Positions 52,406 through 61,765 of a stretch of 64,000 bases of DNA are shown piece after piece (the stretch's first letter is position 1; each line of letters starts with the position of its first letter). Under the pieces are notes generated by a model. The model was given only the letters and a program-made list of their open reading frames with translations, had not been told where the DNA came from and ran no database searches. The DNA is from CAZEPJ01 sp964514105 (GTDB lineage Bacteria; Desulfobacterota; Desulfocorpusculales; Desulfocorpusculum). The translations under genes and the position numbers were made by a program. The stretch spans positions 1 through 64,000 of the forward strand of contig CAZEPJ010000003.1 of NCBI GenBank assembly GCA_964514105.1, given 5' to 3'.

Positions 52406-53097
52406 CAGATGATAGCCATGGTGGGATGAAACGAGCGTTTTTTCGCCTCAAGAGGCGGATTCACCCCCTTCTCTGGGCCGTGGGACCGGAAGGGGTCCAA
52501 GGGAGTCCATGTGTGGTGGGATGCCGTGCCAGAGAAGGCCCCGGGCGTGGACCGAGCCTTCGACGGGAAGGCCGAGGTCCATGGGCGAGGCGGCCCCCGC
52601 CCGAGGCTGCGACAGGCCACAAGGAAGGCTGAACCGCGCGTGGGGGAGGCCGATTCCCACCTGCCTCCAAGGAGGATCTCTCCCAGTCCTCCATCATCTC
52701 CGGCAGCGGATCGACTCGCACCAGCGCGTCTTTTCCTGCCTCCTGGATGGGGGCGCGCCGTGCCCCGCGGATGCCCCGCGGCCTGGCCACCAGCCCCCCC
52801 CTCACAGGGCCATCCCCCTGCATCGCACCCCACCCGGAAGACGCCTCTTGTCCATGGCATACGATGCCAACCGCCCGTGCCACAGGTGCCCCCTCCATCC
52901 CCCGCGAGACTTCACCGGGCGCGTGGAGCGGCGGTCGGTCTCCCCAATCCCCCCTTGACGGGCCATCGTGGTGTCCCCGAAATGACCTCGAGTGCCAATT
53001 CCACCCGGCTGTGGGAGGGATTTCATAGCGTTGCTTCCCGATGTGTGGTAGGCTACCGTCCAAAAGCGCCCCCCCGAACCGAGAGGAGGAAAGGACC
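52406..53097. other. Gene-poor stretch before the beta-helix gene
   Basis: About 690 bases with no reading frame that looks like a protein on either strand; the frames present are low-complexity Arg/Pro translations. A ribosome site for the next gene (gagaggagga) is at the end. Possibly decayed sequence. Confidence 0.55.
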
Positions 53098-53853
53098 ATG
53101 AGAGCCCACAAGAGCATTGCCTTGGGATTGATCTCGATCACATGGGTCTTGATCACCTGCCTGGATTCCTGGGGCGAGCCAAGGGCGATCTCCCGCTGTG
53201 TGACCATCCATAACCCCGGCTCGTATAACATCACCAGGAACTTGACAGCAACCGGTGACTGCATCGTCATCAAGACGGATTACGTCACCATCGATCTCGC
53301 TGGGTTCACCATCAGCGGGTCCGGTTCGGGCAGCGGCATCGTGGCCGTGCCACCGGAAGATGGCGACCGCAAGGCGATCACGGTGCGCAACGGCATGGTC
53401 CGGGGCTTCGCTCATGGTGTGGACCTGAGCAATACGGTCCTGGCCGTGGCAGAGCGCCTCACCGTGGTGGGGAACAGCCAGACTGGGCTGGGAATCGGAG
53501 GCTGGGGAAAGGTCAAGGACTGCCTGGCCCAGGATAACGGGATCGGGATCCTGGCCGGGGCCTCAGTGGTCGTCACCAACAGCGTGGCCTCCTTCAACCA
53601 GAGGACTCCGGGCATCGGGTTCGAACTCGGTTATAACAACACGGTCATCGGCAACATCGCCCAGGAAAACGGGTCCCATGGGATTCGGGTGAGCAACGGA
53701 TCCACCATTGTCAACAACAGCTCCAGCGCTCATCCCCAGGCGGGCTTTCAGGTGGTCTGCCCCAGCAACCTCATCGGAAACACAGCCAGCTTCAACGGAA
53801 CCCACTATGATCTCCAGTCGTCTGGCTGCAACTCGAGCAACAATGTCCCGTAA
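53098..53853 (+). CDS. Secreted right-handed beta-helix protein
   Basis: A 251-residue protein with a signal peptide (about residues 1-25, LGLISITWVLITCLDSWG) followed by a parallel beta-helix. Short strands recur with Asn ladders: SYNITRNLTATGDC, DYVTIDLAGFTISGSG, GVDLSNTVLAVAERLTVVGN, GFELGYNNTVIGNIAQENGS, GIRVSNGSTIVNNSSS. This is the pectin-lyase-like/NosD-type fold used by carbohydrate-active and surface proteins. No catalytic set is recognisable, so function is unknown. AGAGGAGGAAAGG precedes the ATG. It stands alone in a gene-poor island and its Asn/Ser-rich composition differs from its neighbours. Confidence 0.82.
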   Translation: MRAHKSIALGLISITWVLITCLDSWGEPRAISRCVTIHNPGSYNITRNLTATGDCIVIKTDYVTIDLAGFTISGSGSGSGIVAVPPEDGDRKAITVRNGMVRGFAHGVDLSNTVLAVAERLTVVGNSQTGLGIGGWGKVKDCLAQDNGIGILAGASVVVTNSVASFNQRTPGIGFELGYNNTVIGNIAQENGSHGIRVSNGSTIVNNSSSAHPQAGFQVVCPSNLIGNTASFNGTHYDLQSSGCNSSNNVP

Positions 53854-53863
53854 GGAAGTGGGA

Positions 53864-53917
53864 AGGACGGGGCACGGGGCCTGAAGTGTCCATCACAGGC
53901 CCGTTCCCGTCCGTCCT
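53864..53917 (+). terminator. Large imperfect hairpin after the beta-helix gene
   Basis: AGGACGGGGCACGGGGCCTG pairs with CAGGCCCGTTCCCGTCC-GTCCT across a 12-base loop, ten bases past the stop codon. The inner seven pairs (GGCCTG/CAGGCC) are perfect. There is no T-run. Confidence 0.55.
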
Positions 53918-54091
53918 GCGACCCTGAGGGTCACCTTCCCTTCCTCCTTGCTTCCCTCCAGGAACTGGAAGGCGTCCCGGGCGCCATCCGGCAAGGGTAT
54001 GAAGAGTCCGCAGAGGGCCAGGAGATGACGGGATGCCGGAGGGAGGCGTATGCGAATGGGGCGTTGGAGTTGAACGGGGAGGGGCGGAGCC

Positions 54092-54112
54092 CCCGGGCCT
54101 GCCAGGCCCGGG
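54092..54112. repeat. Perfect 9-bp inverted repeat
   Basis: cccgggcct-gcc-aggcccggg. A strong stem with a three-base loop in the gene-poor island; no T-run. Confidence 0.6.
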
Positions 54113-54175
54113 AACGCCGCTTGTTGGACCAACCACTAAAGAGAGGTTCAGAGGACGGGCTGGTGGGTGGAGCGT

Positions 54176-54304
54176 CTAGAAGGACTCGGCGCAGAGCTGG
54201 GGCTCCTCCTTCAGGATCTCCAGGGGGGATGCCTGGGGGGCGGCGGCCGCCTCGGCCACCACGTGAAAGACGTGGGTGTTATCGATGATCCGGGTGCATG
54301 GGTA
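54176..54304 (-). pseudogene. Possible C-terminal remnant of a protein gene
   Basis: From a stop at 54305-54307 to a TAG at 54176-54178 the minus strand reads IIDNTHVFHVVAEAAAAP followed by QASPLEILKEEPQLCAESF. The composition resembles a genuine protein tail more than the surrounding frames do, but there is no start codon and I do not recognise a family. Confidence 0.22.
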
Positions 54305-55102
54305 TCATTGCATGCAGAACTCCTCCCGCTGAAGGTCTGAGAGCGGGCGTGCGGCAGAGACGGCGAGGGGGAAGGAGGCCCTCCCCAAGACGTCCTGCTG
54401 CGCGCGCTGCCGCCCAACGGTTTGGCGGCATTGCCCCTCGAGGACGCCTGGAGGATAGGAAGGGTGCGTGACGGGATTGTGTCGCCGACGATGAATCTGC
54501 GTGAACGGCAGTGCGTTCCAATTCACCTCTTCTGGGACCTTGGGACTGCGCAGCGCGGAAGGCCGGTTGTGCCGACGCCGATAGGGCCGATGACCATTGG
54601 TGTGCCCCGGTGGCGACGGGGTCCCCATGCCCATCGCCCTGCAGCCGTGCCAAAGCCGTCCCGTCGAACGGGCTTCGGACTTCGCCCGCAGGGGGTGCAC
54701 ATGCTGTTTGAATGCAGCCATGGCATCTCCGGTTGGAGACGAGGTCAGGGATACGGCTTCATCAATCCCGGCTCGACTCGCGGGGTGATGTCGATGGCCA
54801 AGTGCACACACAGATCAGGTGCCCCTCACAAGGGGATCCAGAGTGCGTAGTGGAGCTTTTCTTCTGCCCGGACCAACCCTTGGTGGTCCTTGCCAGCAGT
54901 GCGGCGTCCGCCCGTCATTGTTCGCGAGCGGCCTTCCGACGAGAGATTGGACCCTCCAGCGTGCCTTGCATGGGACCATGTCGGCCCTTGCAGAGAAGTC
55001 AACCCGCCTCCACCCCAGGAAACAAGGGGGGAAGGGCCCTCCGGCCCGTCTTGACAGGCCGGGGAGCAAGGGGGTATCAAGGGGCTGAAGGAGGGTGGAG
55101 CG

Positions 55103-56842
55103 TTGAGGGAAATCCGCATCGCCCTGGCGCAGATGGACACGCGGGTGGGGGACATCCCGGGCAACGCCCGGAAGATCGAGGATTGGATTTGCCGGGCCCG
55201 GGAGGCGGGGGCCGACCTCGTCTGTTTCCCGGAGCTGACCCTCACCGGGTACCCCCCGGAGGACCTGCTCCTCATGCCCCACTTCGTGGAGAGAAATCTC
55301 CAGGCCTTGGAGCAGGTCGCCCGGGCGTGCGCGGGCATCTGTGCGCTGGTGGGCTTCGTGGACCGCGAGGACGACATCTACAACGCGGCGGCCCTCATCC
55401 ACGACGGCCGCCACGTGGCCACCTATCGGAAGCATTACCTTCCCACGTACGGGGTCTTCGACGAGGATCGCTACTTTCAGCCCGGTGAGATGGCCCTGGT
55501 GGCCTCCCTGCGCGGGGTCCGGCTGGGCGTCACCATTTGCGAGGACCTCTGGTACCCCATGGGGCCGGCCCGGGTAGCGGCCCTCCAGGGAAACGCCGAG
55601 CTCCTGGTCAATCTCTCCTCCAGCCCGTACCACGTGGGCAAACGGGCCGCCAAAGAGCAAATGCTGGCAACCCGGGCCGCGGACAACCGGGTTTTTGTGG
55701 CCTATGTCAACCGGGTTGGCGGACAGGACGAGCTGGTCTTCGACGGCCAGAGCCTCCTGCTCAGCCCGGAGGGGGACGTCCTGGCCCGGGGCCCGGCCTT
55801 TGCCGAGGCGCTCATCATCATGGACCTGGAGGCCGCGCCCCTGCTGCGGGCTCGGCTCTCGGACCCCCGGCGGCGAAAGGAGAAGATCTTCGAGTCCGCC
55901 CAGTCCCTCCCCCTGCGGTCCATGGTCTTGGAGGACTTGCCCGCCAGGACCCAACGGGCACCCGTTCCCACCACCCTGTGCCCCCCCCCGGATCCGGACG
56001 AGGAGATCCTGGAGGCCCTGCGCCTGGGCACCAGATGCTACGTGAGGAACAACGGCTTCCGGGAGGTGGCCGTGGGGCTCAGCGGGGGCATCGACTCAGC
56101 CCTTACCGCCGTGGTGGCGGCCCAGGCCCTGGGGGCCGGCGCCGTGGTGGGGGTGATCATGCCCTCGGTCTACACGTCCGAACAAAGCGTGCACGACGCC
56201 CGCGCCCTGGCCGGGAATCTGGGGATCCGGTCTCTGGAGATCCCCATCCAGGAGATCCAGGAGGCTTATCTGAATACGTTGGCCCAGGCCTTCCAGGGGC
56301 ATGGCCCCGACGTCACCGAGGAGAACCTCCAGGCCCGCATCCGGGGCAACCTCCTGATGGCCCTCTCCAACAAGTTCGGGTGGCTGGTGCTCACCACCGG
56401 CAACAAGAGCGAGACCTCCATGGGGTACTGCACCCTGTACGGCGACATGGCAGGCGGCTTCGGGGTCATCAAGGATGTGCCCAAGACCTGGGTCTACCGT
56501 CTGGCCGGTTATGTCAACCGGACTGCCGGCACGGACCTCATTCCCGAGAGCATCCTGGCGCGTCCTCCCACGGCGGAGTTGCGCCCGGGGCAGCTGGACA
56601 CCGACAGCCTCCCCCCGTACGAGACCCTGGATCCCATCCTCCAGGCTTATGTCGAGGAGGAGATGAGCCCCGACGAGATCGCGGAGCTGGGATTCCACCG
56701 CCCCACTGTGGTCCAGGTGCTCAGGAGCGTGGACCGCAGCGAGTACAAGCGCCGGCAATCGCCGCCGGGGATCAAGATCACGGCCCGGGCATTCGGCAAA
56801 GAGCGCAGGCTTCCCATCACCAACCAGTACCGGGTGGAGTGA
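55103..56842 (+). CDS. nadE: Glutamine-dependent NAD+ synthetase
   Basis: Final step of NAD synthesis, amidating nicotinic acid adenine dinucleotide, 579 residues. The N-terminal nitrilase-type glutaminase domain has Glu44, Lys110 and Cys146 as catalytic triad (CFPELTLTGYPPEDLL, YRKHYLPTYGVFDE, LGVTICEDLW). The C-terminal synthetase has the PP-loop SGGIDS at 327-332 and STTGNKSE-like LTTGNKSETSMGYCTLYGD. The TTG start has AAGGAGG 8 bases upstream. It is 103 bases before the sigma54 activator. Confidence 0.96.
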   Translation: MREIRIALAQMDTRVGDIPGNARKIEDWICRAREAGADLVCFPELTLTGYPPEDLLLMPHFVERNLQALEQVARACAGICALVGFVDREDDIYNAAALIHDGRHVATYRKHYLPTYGVFDEDRYFQPGEMALVASLRGVRLGVTICEDLWYPMGPARVAALQGNAELLVNLSSSPYHVGKRAAKEQMLATRAADNRVFVAYVNRVGGQDELVFDGQSLLLSPEGDVLARGPAFAEALIIMDLEAAPLLRARLSDPRRRKEKIFESAQSLPLRSMVLEDLPARTQRAPVPTTLCPPPDPDEEILEALRLGTRCYVRNNGFREVAVGLSGGIDSALTAVVAAQALGAGAVVGVIMPSVYTSEQSVHDARALAGNLGIRSLEIPIQEIQEAYLNTLAQAFQGHGPDVTEENLQARIRGNLLMALSNKFGWLVLTTGNKSETSMGYCTLYGDMAGGFGVIKDVPKTWVYRLAGYVNRTAGTDLIPESILARPPTAELRPGQLDTDSLPPYETLDPILQAYVEEEMSPDEIAELGFHRPTVVQVLRSVDRSEYKRRQSPPGIKITARAFGKERRLPITNQYRVE

Positions 56843-56945
56843 TGTCCGCCCCGGTGCGGAGCCCCCCCGGCCCGAGCAAGGCGGCGGGCCCCCCGTGCCG
56901 GCGCGGGACGGCGGCGCTCAGTCACCCAGGAAGATCGGCAGGATC

Positions 56946-58520
56946 ATGGCCAGGGGCAATATACAGACCAAGGGGCGGGAACCGGACCGCCTTCGCAGGC
57001 AGGCCCGGGAGCTGGAGTGCCTGAGCCGCATCGCCGAAGCCCTCTCCTCGTCGCTGGATCTCCAGGTGACTCTGCAGGAGATCCTGGAGATCCTCTCCCG
57101 TGATATGGGCATGAGCCGCGGGACCCTGACCCTCCTCAACCCACGCACTGGCGAGCTGGCCATCGAGATCGCCCACGGCCTTTCCTGGGAGGAGCAGCAG
57201 CGGGGGCGATACCGCCTGGGAGAGGGGATCACCGGCCGGGTGGTGGAGTCCGGCCAGCCCATGCTCATCCCCCGCATCGGGGACGAGCCCCTCTTCCTGG
57301 ACCGCACCCGCTCCCGCCGGCGCATTCCCAAGGACAAGATCTCCTTCCTGTGCGTCCCCATCACCGTGGGTCGCAACGTGCTGGGCGCCCTGAGCGTGGA
57401 TCGCCTCTTCACGGAGGAGGTCGACCTCCAGGAGGACCTCAGGCTCCTGCGGATCATCGCGGCCATGGTGGGCCAGGCGGTGAAGATCCATCAGGCGGTG
57501 GCGGAGGAGAAGGAGCGGCTCATGGGGGAGAACCTCAAGCTCCACCAGGAGCTCCGGGAGCGGTACCGCTTCCAGAACATCGTGGGGAGCGGCCGCAAGA
57601 TGCAGGAGCTGTTCCAGGCCATCGCACAGGTCTCCCGCAGCGACGCCACCGTCCTGATCCGAGGGGAGAGCGGCACGGGCAAGGAACTTGTGGCCCACGC
57701 CATCCATTACAACAGCCTGCGCAGTCAGGGGCCCTTCGTGCGGGTGAGCTGTGCGGCACTGCCCGAGTCCCTCATCGAGAGCGAGCTGTTCGGCCACGAG
57801 CGGGGGGCCTTCACCGGGGCCCTGGCCGCCAAGAAGGGGCGGTTCGAGGCGGCCCATGGCGGCACCCTGTTCCTGGATGAGGTGGGGGACCTGAGCCCCC
57901 CGGTCCAGGTCAAACTCTTGCGGGTCCTCCAGGAGCGGGAGTTCGAACGACTGGGCTCCACGCGGACTGTCCCCGTGGACGTCCGCATCATCGCGGCCAC
58001 CCATCAGGATCTGGAGGAGGGCATGCGGCAGGGCCGCTTCCGGGAGGACCTGTACTACCGATTGAACGTCTTTCCCCTCTACCTTCCCCCCCTGAGGGAG
58101 CGCAGGACGGATATCCTCCTGCTCGCCGAGCACTTCCTGGAGAAATACGCCGGGCAGTACGGCAAGCAGATCCGCCGCATCTCCACGCCGGCCATCGACA
58201 TGCTCGTGGCCTATCACTGGCCGGGCAACGTCCGGGAGTTGGAGAACTGGATGGAGCGGGCCGTCATCGTCTGCAGCGAAGAGGTCATCTACAGCTACCA
58301 CTTCCCCCCGACGCTCCAGACGGCCGAGGCCACGGGCACGCCGGTGCGAGAGCCCCTCAAGGCCGCCGTGGCCCGGCTGGAGCGCGAGCTGATCATCGAC
58401 GCCCTCAAGTCCACCCGGGGAAATCGATCCAAGGCGGCCCGGCTCCTCCAGACCACCGACAGGATCATGGGGTACAAGGTGGAGGCCTATGGCATCGACC
58501 CCCGCAAGTACAGGGCATAG
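56946..58520 (+). CDS. Sigma54-dependent transcriptional activator (GAF-AAA-HTH, NifA-like)
   Basis: A 524-residue enhancer-binding protein. A GAF sensor domain spans about residues 30-180 (LEILSRDMGMSRGTLTLLNP, FLCVPITVGRNVLGALSVDR). The AAA+ domain has Walker A GESGTGKE (240-247), the sigma54 contact loop GAFTGA (287-292) and GGTLFLDEVGDL. A C-terminal Fis-type helix-turn-helix (NRSKAARLLQTTDRIMGYKV) follows, ending GIDPRKYRA. The GAF-AAA-HTH order and this HTH resemble NifA, but no nif genes are nearby, so the targets are unknown. There is no receiver domain. The ATG at 56946 is chosen over a GTG at 56895. Confidence 0.88.
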   Translation: MARGNIQTKGREPDRLRRQARELECLSRIAEALSSSLDLQVTLQEILEILSRDMGMSRGTLTLLNPRTGELAIEIAHGLSWEEQQRGRYRLGEGITGRVVESGQPMLIPRIGDEPLFLDRTRSRRRIPKDKISFLCVPITVGRNVLGALSVDRLFTEEVDLQEDLRLLRIIAAMVGQAVKIHQAVAEEKERLMGENLKLHQELRERYRFQNIVGSGRKMQELFQAIAQVSRSDATVLIRGESGTGKELVAHAIHYNSLRSQGPFVRVSCAALPESLIESELFGHERGAFTGALAAKKGRFEAAHGGTLFLDEVGDLSPPVQVKLLRVLQEREFERLGSTRTVPVDVRIIAATHQDLEEGMRQGRFREDLYYRLNVFPLYLPPLRERRTDILLLAEHFLEKYAGQYGKQIRRISTPAIDMLVAYHWPGNVRELENWMERAVIVCSEEVIYSYHFPPTLQTAEATGTPVREPLKAAVARLERELIIDALKSTRGNRSKAARLLQTTDRIMGYKVEAYGIDPRKYRA

Positions 58521-58536
58521 GAAGTATGCCAGAGGG

Positions 58537-58962
58537 TCAGTACGGGGCCCAGTATCGGTACCCCGGGACCCAACGCCCGTAGGGGTCCCAGTAGCCCGGC
58601 ACGTGAACCCATCGGCCCGGGGGCGGGCCGTAGCGGGCCGGAGGCGGGTAGTCGTAGGCGTATGGGGGGCGCAGGACCCCCGTGTCGTACAGGGAACCGG
58701 CCAGGATTCCGGCCCCGGCCCCGAGGGCGGCCCCCCGGGCGTTGCCGGTGATGCCGTAGCCCAGGGCCGCACCGGCCGCCCCGCCCGTGGCCGCGCATCC
58801 CGACACGAGCAGGCCGCCAGCCAGGGCGGCCGCCAAGAGCAGGGCGGTGCGGGAGCCCCCCAAACGGCGGCGGGGCCTCGCGGCTGCAGGGCATGTCCCC
58901 CGGCCCTTCAACCCCCACGGCAGGGCGCCCCGGGTCCCTCGCTTGCACACATGGGCATCCAC
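58537..58962 (-). CDS. Glycine-zipper lipoprotein
   Basis: A 141-residue predicted lipoprotein (lipobox LLVSGC, Cys at about 57) with a long basic lead before the hydrophobic segment, so the true start may be internal. The mature part is a glycine zipper (GGAAGAALGYGITGNARGAA) that could insert in membranes, then a Tyr/Pro/Trp-rich tail (PPYAYDYPPPARYGPPPGRW, ending GYRYWAPY). Such proteins are common in envelope-stress settings. It is convergent with the activator gene and divergent from phoB. The GTG start has GGGGGAAG upstream. Confidence 0.72.
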   Translation of the reverse strand: MDAHVCKRGTRGALPWGLKGRGTCPAAARPRRRLGGSRTALLLAAALAGGLLVSGCAATGGAAGAALGYGITGNARGAALGAGAGILAGSLYDTGVLRPPYAYDYPPPARYGPPPGRWVHVPGYWDPYGRWVPGYRYWAPY

Positions 58963-59061
58963 GTCTCTTCCCCCTTTCGTGGTTGGGGCCCTTCACGGGT
59001 AGCCCCGATGACCCTTTAGTCGTCCCCCCGGTCGGAGGGTTTACCCATGTGCGGACCACCT

Positions 59062-59089
59062 TGCGCCGGCCCTGTTTTGGGGTAGAATC
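59062..59089 (+). promoter_or_regulatory. Sigma70-like promoter upstream of phoB
   Basis: TTGCGC, 16-base spacer, TAGAAT, about 180 bases before the phoB start. Confidence 0.55.
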
Positions 59090-59170
59090 GCCCTTGCGAT
59101 CCGGCGGGGCCGGGCGGCCGAGCCGGACAGTTGGGGGATCTTGTCCGGTCGTCATGCCATTGCCGCGGCG

Positions 59171-59199
59171 TCGACATGGTTTTGTCACGTCGATGGCAC
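59171..59199 (+). promoter_or_regulatory. Pho-box-like repeats upstream of phoB
   Basis: TCGACAT-GGTT-TTGTCAC-GTCG-ATGGCAC: three half-sites on an exact 11-base phase, matching CTGTCAT at four, five and four of seven positions. It fits PhoB autoregulation but is weaker than the pstS box. Confidence 0.55.
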
Positions 59200-59270
59200 A
59201 TTGTGGGGTGCGACGGGCCGATGACCCTCGAAGGCCGGCCTCGGGAGGACGAAGCGCGGAGCGGGATGCC

Positions 59271-59960
59271 ATGGCGCAGATGACGATCCTGGTGGTGGAG
59301 GACGAACGGGACATCCTGGAGTTGGTCGAGTACAACCTCAAGCAGGCCGGCTTCCGGGTCCTGACCGCCCAAGACGGTGCGGAGGGGCTCCAGTTGGCCA
59401 GGCGCGAGCGGCCGGACCTGGTGATCCTGGACCTCATGCTCCCCAAGGTCGACGGCAAGGAGGTCTGCCGCCGCATTCGACAGGAGGAGGAGACCCGGAC
59501 CATCCCCGTGGTCATGCTCACGGCCCGAGCCGAGGAGGTTGACCGCATCGTGGGATTCGAGATCGGGGCCGATGACTACGTGACCAAGCCCTTCAGCCCC
59601 CAGGAACTGGTCTTGCGCGTCCAGGCCATCATGCGGCGCACCCGGGAGCCGGCACCGGCCACGGGACCCCTGCGGTTCGCCGAGCTCACCATCGATCCCG
59701 AACGCCACCGGGCCGATGTGGACGGTCGGGAAATCGCCCTGACGGCCACGGAGTTCCGTCTCCTGTACCACCTGGCCGCCAACGCGGGGAAGGTCCAGAG
59801 CCGCGAGGTCCTCTTGGACAGGGTGTGGGGGTACGCGTACGAAGGGTATGCACGCACCGTGGACACCCACGTCAGGCGCCTGCGCCACAAGTTGGGGAGC
59901 GCCAGGGACCGCATCGAGACCTTGCGGGGCCTGGGCTATCGCTTCCGGGAGGCCCCATGA
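59271..59960 (+). CDS. phoB: Phosphate regulon response regulator PhoB
   Basis: OmpR-family response regulator, 229 residues. The receiver domain (about 4-120) has the acidic pair EDE, phosphorylation site Asp54 (LVILDLMLPK), Thr in VVMLTAR and Lys in DDYVTKPFSPQELVLRV. The C-terminal winged helix carries LTATEFRLLYHLAANAGKV and RTVDTHVRRLRHKLG. The ATG at 59271 has GGAG 8 bases upstream. Its TGA overlaps the phoR ATG. Predicted to bind the Pho boxes at 13522-13539 and 59171-59199. Confidence 0.94.
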   Translation: MAQMTILVVEDERDILELVEYNLKQAGFRVLTAQDGAEGLQLARRERPDLVILDLMLPKVDGKEVCRRIRQEEETRTIPVVMLTARAEEVDRIVGFEIGADDYVTKPFSPQELVLRVQAIMRRTREPAPATGPLRFAELTIDPERHRADVDGREIALTATEFRLLYHLAANAGKVQSREVLLDRVWGYAYEGYARTVDTHVRRLRHKLGSARDRIETLRGLGYRFREAP

Positions 59961-61765
59961 GGGGAAGACTCCCCTTCCACACGTGGGTGCTCGGCGGATG
60001 CCTCCTGGTGGTCGCCCTGACCCTCCTCGTTGTGGGATGGCTCCTGCACGGGACCCTCAAGGAACGCATGGTGCTCCAGGTCCGGGATGGGCTGCGCCAG
60101 GACCTCCTGGCGCTCCGGGAGCTCGTCTCCACCCAATGGGGTGCAACCCGGGACCCCCTGGAGCTCCCGTCCCTCGCCCAGCATCTGGGGAGGCGTCTGG
60201 GGCTGCGGGTCACCCTGATCACCCCCGACGGCCGGGTGGCGGGGGACTCGGAGGTGGCCCGCCCGGAGCTGCCCGACCTGGAGAACCACATCACCCGGCC
60301 GGAGGTGATCCAGGCCCTGGCCGGTGGCGAGGGATGGCACGTCCGGCGAAGCGCCAGCATGCTCACGGATTCCCTGTACGTGGCCGGTCTCCTGGGGAGC
60401 AGAGCCGATCCCCAGCTCATCCTTCGGGCGGCGGCGCCCCTCACGGCGGTGGAGGAGTCCCTGGCCCGCCTGCGCCGCTCCATCCTCTGGTCCTCCCTCG
60501 TGGGGATCGTCCTGTCGGTATGCATCGGCTACCTGGTCGCCCGGCGCATCTCCAGGCCCGTGGGCGCGCTTCGGCAGAATGCCTTGGGCATGGTTCGGGA
60601 CCTATCCATCATGGCCGAGCGCATCGCGGGAGGCGGGCCTGCCCCATCCCATTTGGGCGCGCACGGCCCTCCCGAGATCGGGGACCTGGGCCGGGCCTTG
60701 CAGACCCTGTCGGAGAGGCTCCGGGGGGAGATCCAATCTGTCACGCGGGGGAAGGACCGCCTGGAGGCCATCCTGAGCGCCATGGTGGAGGCCGTCATGG
60801 TCACCGACGGCCAAGGGCGCATCCTCCTGACCAATCGCGCCTTTCGGGGTCTGCTGGGCCTGGACCTGGACCCGGTTGGACGCACGGCCGCCGAGCTCTT
60901 CCGCAAGCCCGACCTCCAGGAGGCGGTTCAGGAAGTCATCGAGGGGATTCCCCACAAATCCTTGGAGATCCGAACCCTTGGCCCCGCCAGGACCCTGGAG
61001 GTCCACGTGGTCCGGCTGGGAAACGAGGCCGTGGAGTCGGGTGCCGTGGCCGTGTTCCATGACGTCACGGAGCGGAAGCGCCTGGAGAAGGTCCGTCGGG
61101 ACTTCGTGGCCAATGTCTCCCACGAATTGAGGACCCCCCTGACGGCCATCCGGGGATCGGTGGAGACTTTGCTCTCCGGCGCCCTGGACGACCCCAAGTA
61201 CGCCCGACACTTCGTCGAGATGGTCCAGCGGCACGTGGCCAGGCTCCAGCGCCTCCTGGACGACTTGCTGAGTCTCGCCCGCATCGAGTCCGGAGAGACC
61301 AGCCCCCGGCGGGAGGCGGTCCCCGTGGCCGAGCTGGCCGACGCGGTCCTGGGGACCTTCGCCGAGCTGGCCGCCTCCCTGGGGGTGGAGCTGATTCGAG
61401 ACCTCCCCAGGGAGGAGATCGCAGTGCACGGCGACCGCCGGCAGCTGGAGCAGGCCCTCCTGAATCTCCTGGACAACGCCCTCAAGTACACGGAAAGCGG
61501 GGGCCGGGTCACCCTCCGGGTCCTGACCGCGGGCGAGGAAGTCCACCTCTTGGTGTCAGACACGGGGGCGGGGATCCCCGCCGAGCATCTTCCCAGGATC
61601 TTCGAGCGCTTCTACCGCGTGGACAGGGCCCGCTCCCGGGAACTCGGGGGGACGGGCCTGGGCCTCTCCATCGTCAAGCACATCGTCCAGTCCCACGGCG
61701 GCCGGGTGGAGGTGGAGAGTGCCGTGGGCAGGGGCAGCTCCTTCCGGATCGTGCTCCCGGCGTGA
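59957..61765 (+). CDS. phoR: Phosphate regulon sensor kinase PhoR
   Basis: Membrane histidine kinase, 602 residues. Two transmembrane helices (about 8-28 and 170-195) flank a periplasmic region of about 140 residues, larger than in E. coli PhoR. A HAMP-like linker, a PAS domain (LEAILSAMVEAVMVTDGQGR), the HisKA site His389 (NVSHELRTPLTAI) and the ATPase boxes (LLNLLDNALKYTESGG, SDTGAGIPAEHLPRIFERFY, GGTGLGLSIVKHIV) follow. Extracellular sensing with PAS matches the PhoR/PnpS type. Co-translated with phoB. Confidence 0.93.
   Translation: MRGRLPFHTWVLGGCLLVVALTLLVVGWLLHGTLKERMVLQVRDGLRQDLLALRELVSTQWGATRDPLELPSLAQHLGRRLGLRVTLITPDGRVAGDSEVARPELPDLENHITRPEVIQALAGGEGWHVRRSASMLTDSLYVAGLLGSRADPQLILRAAAPLTAVEESLARLRRSILWSSLVGIVLSVCIGYLVARRISRPVGALRQNALGMVRDLSIMAERIAGGGPAPSHLGAHGPPEIGDLGRALQTLSERLRGEIQSVTRGKDRLEAILSAMVEAVMVTDGQGRILLTNRAFRGLLGLDLDPVGRTAAELFRKPDLQEAVQEVIEGIPHKSLEIRTLGPARTLEVHVVRLGNEAVESGAVAVFHDVTERKRLEKVRRDFVANVSHELRTPLTAIRGSVETLLSGALDDPKYARHFVEMVQRHVARLQRLLDDLLSLARIESGETSPRREAVPVAELADAVLGTFAELAASLGVELIRDLPREEIAVHGDRRQLEQALLNLLDNALKYTESGGRVTLRVLTAGEEVHLLVSDTGAGIPAEHLPRIFERFYRVDRARSRELGGTGLGLSIVKHIVQSHGGRVEVESAVGRGSSFRIVLPA

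Larger units (their letters stand above)
53918..55102. other. Gene-poor stretch between beta-helix gene and nadE
   Basis: About 1.2 kb with no convincing gene. It holds a perfect 9-bp hairpin at 54092-54112 and an open minus-strand tail at 54176-54304 that reads like the end of a protein. The remaining frames (for example around 54300-54850 on both strands) are Arg/Pro/His-rich with no domain. It may be a decayed gene or mobile element. Confidence 0.55.
58963..59270. other. Intergenic region upstream of phoB
   Basis: 308 bases without a gene. It holds a sigma70-like promoter (59062-59089) and three phased Pho half-sites (59171-59199), giving phoB a basal and probably an inducible start. Confidence 0.65.

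Noticed and set aside
54305..54850. Open frames on both strands resembling a small mobile element
   Set aside because: No transposase or reverse transcriptase motif, no terminal inverted repeats and no target duplication were seen.
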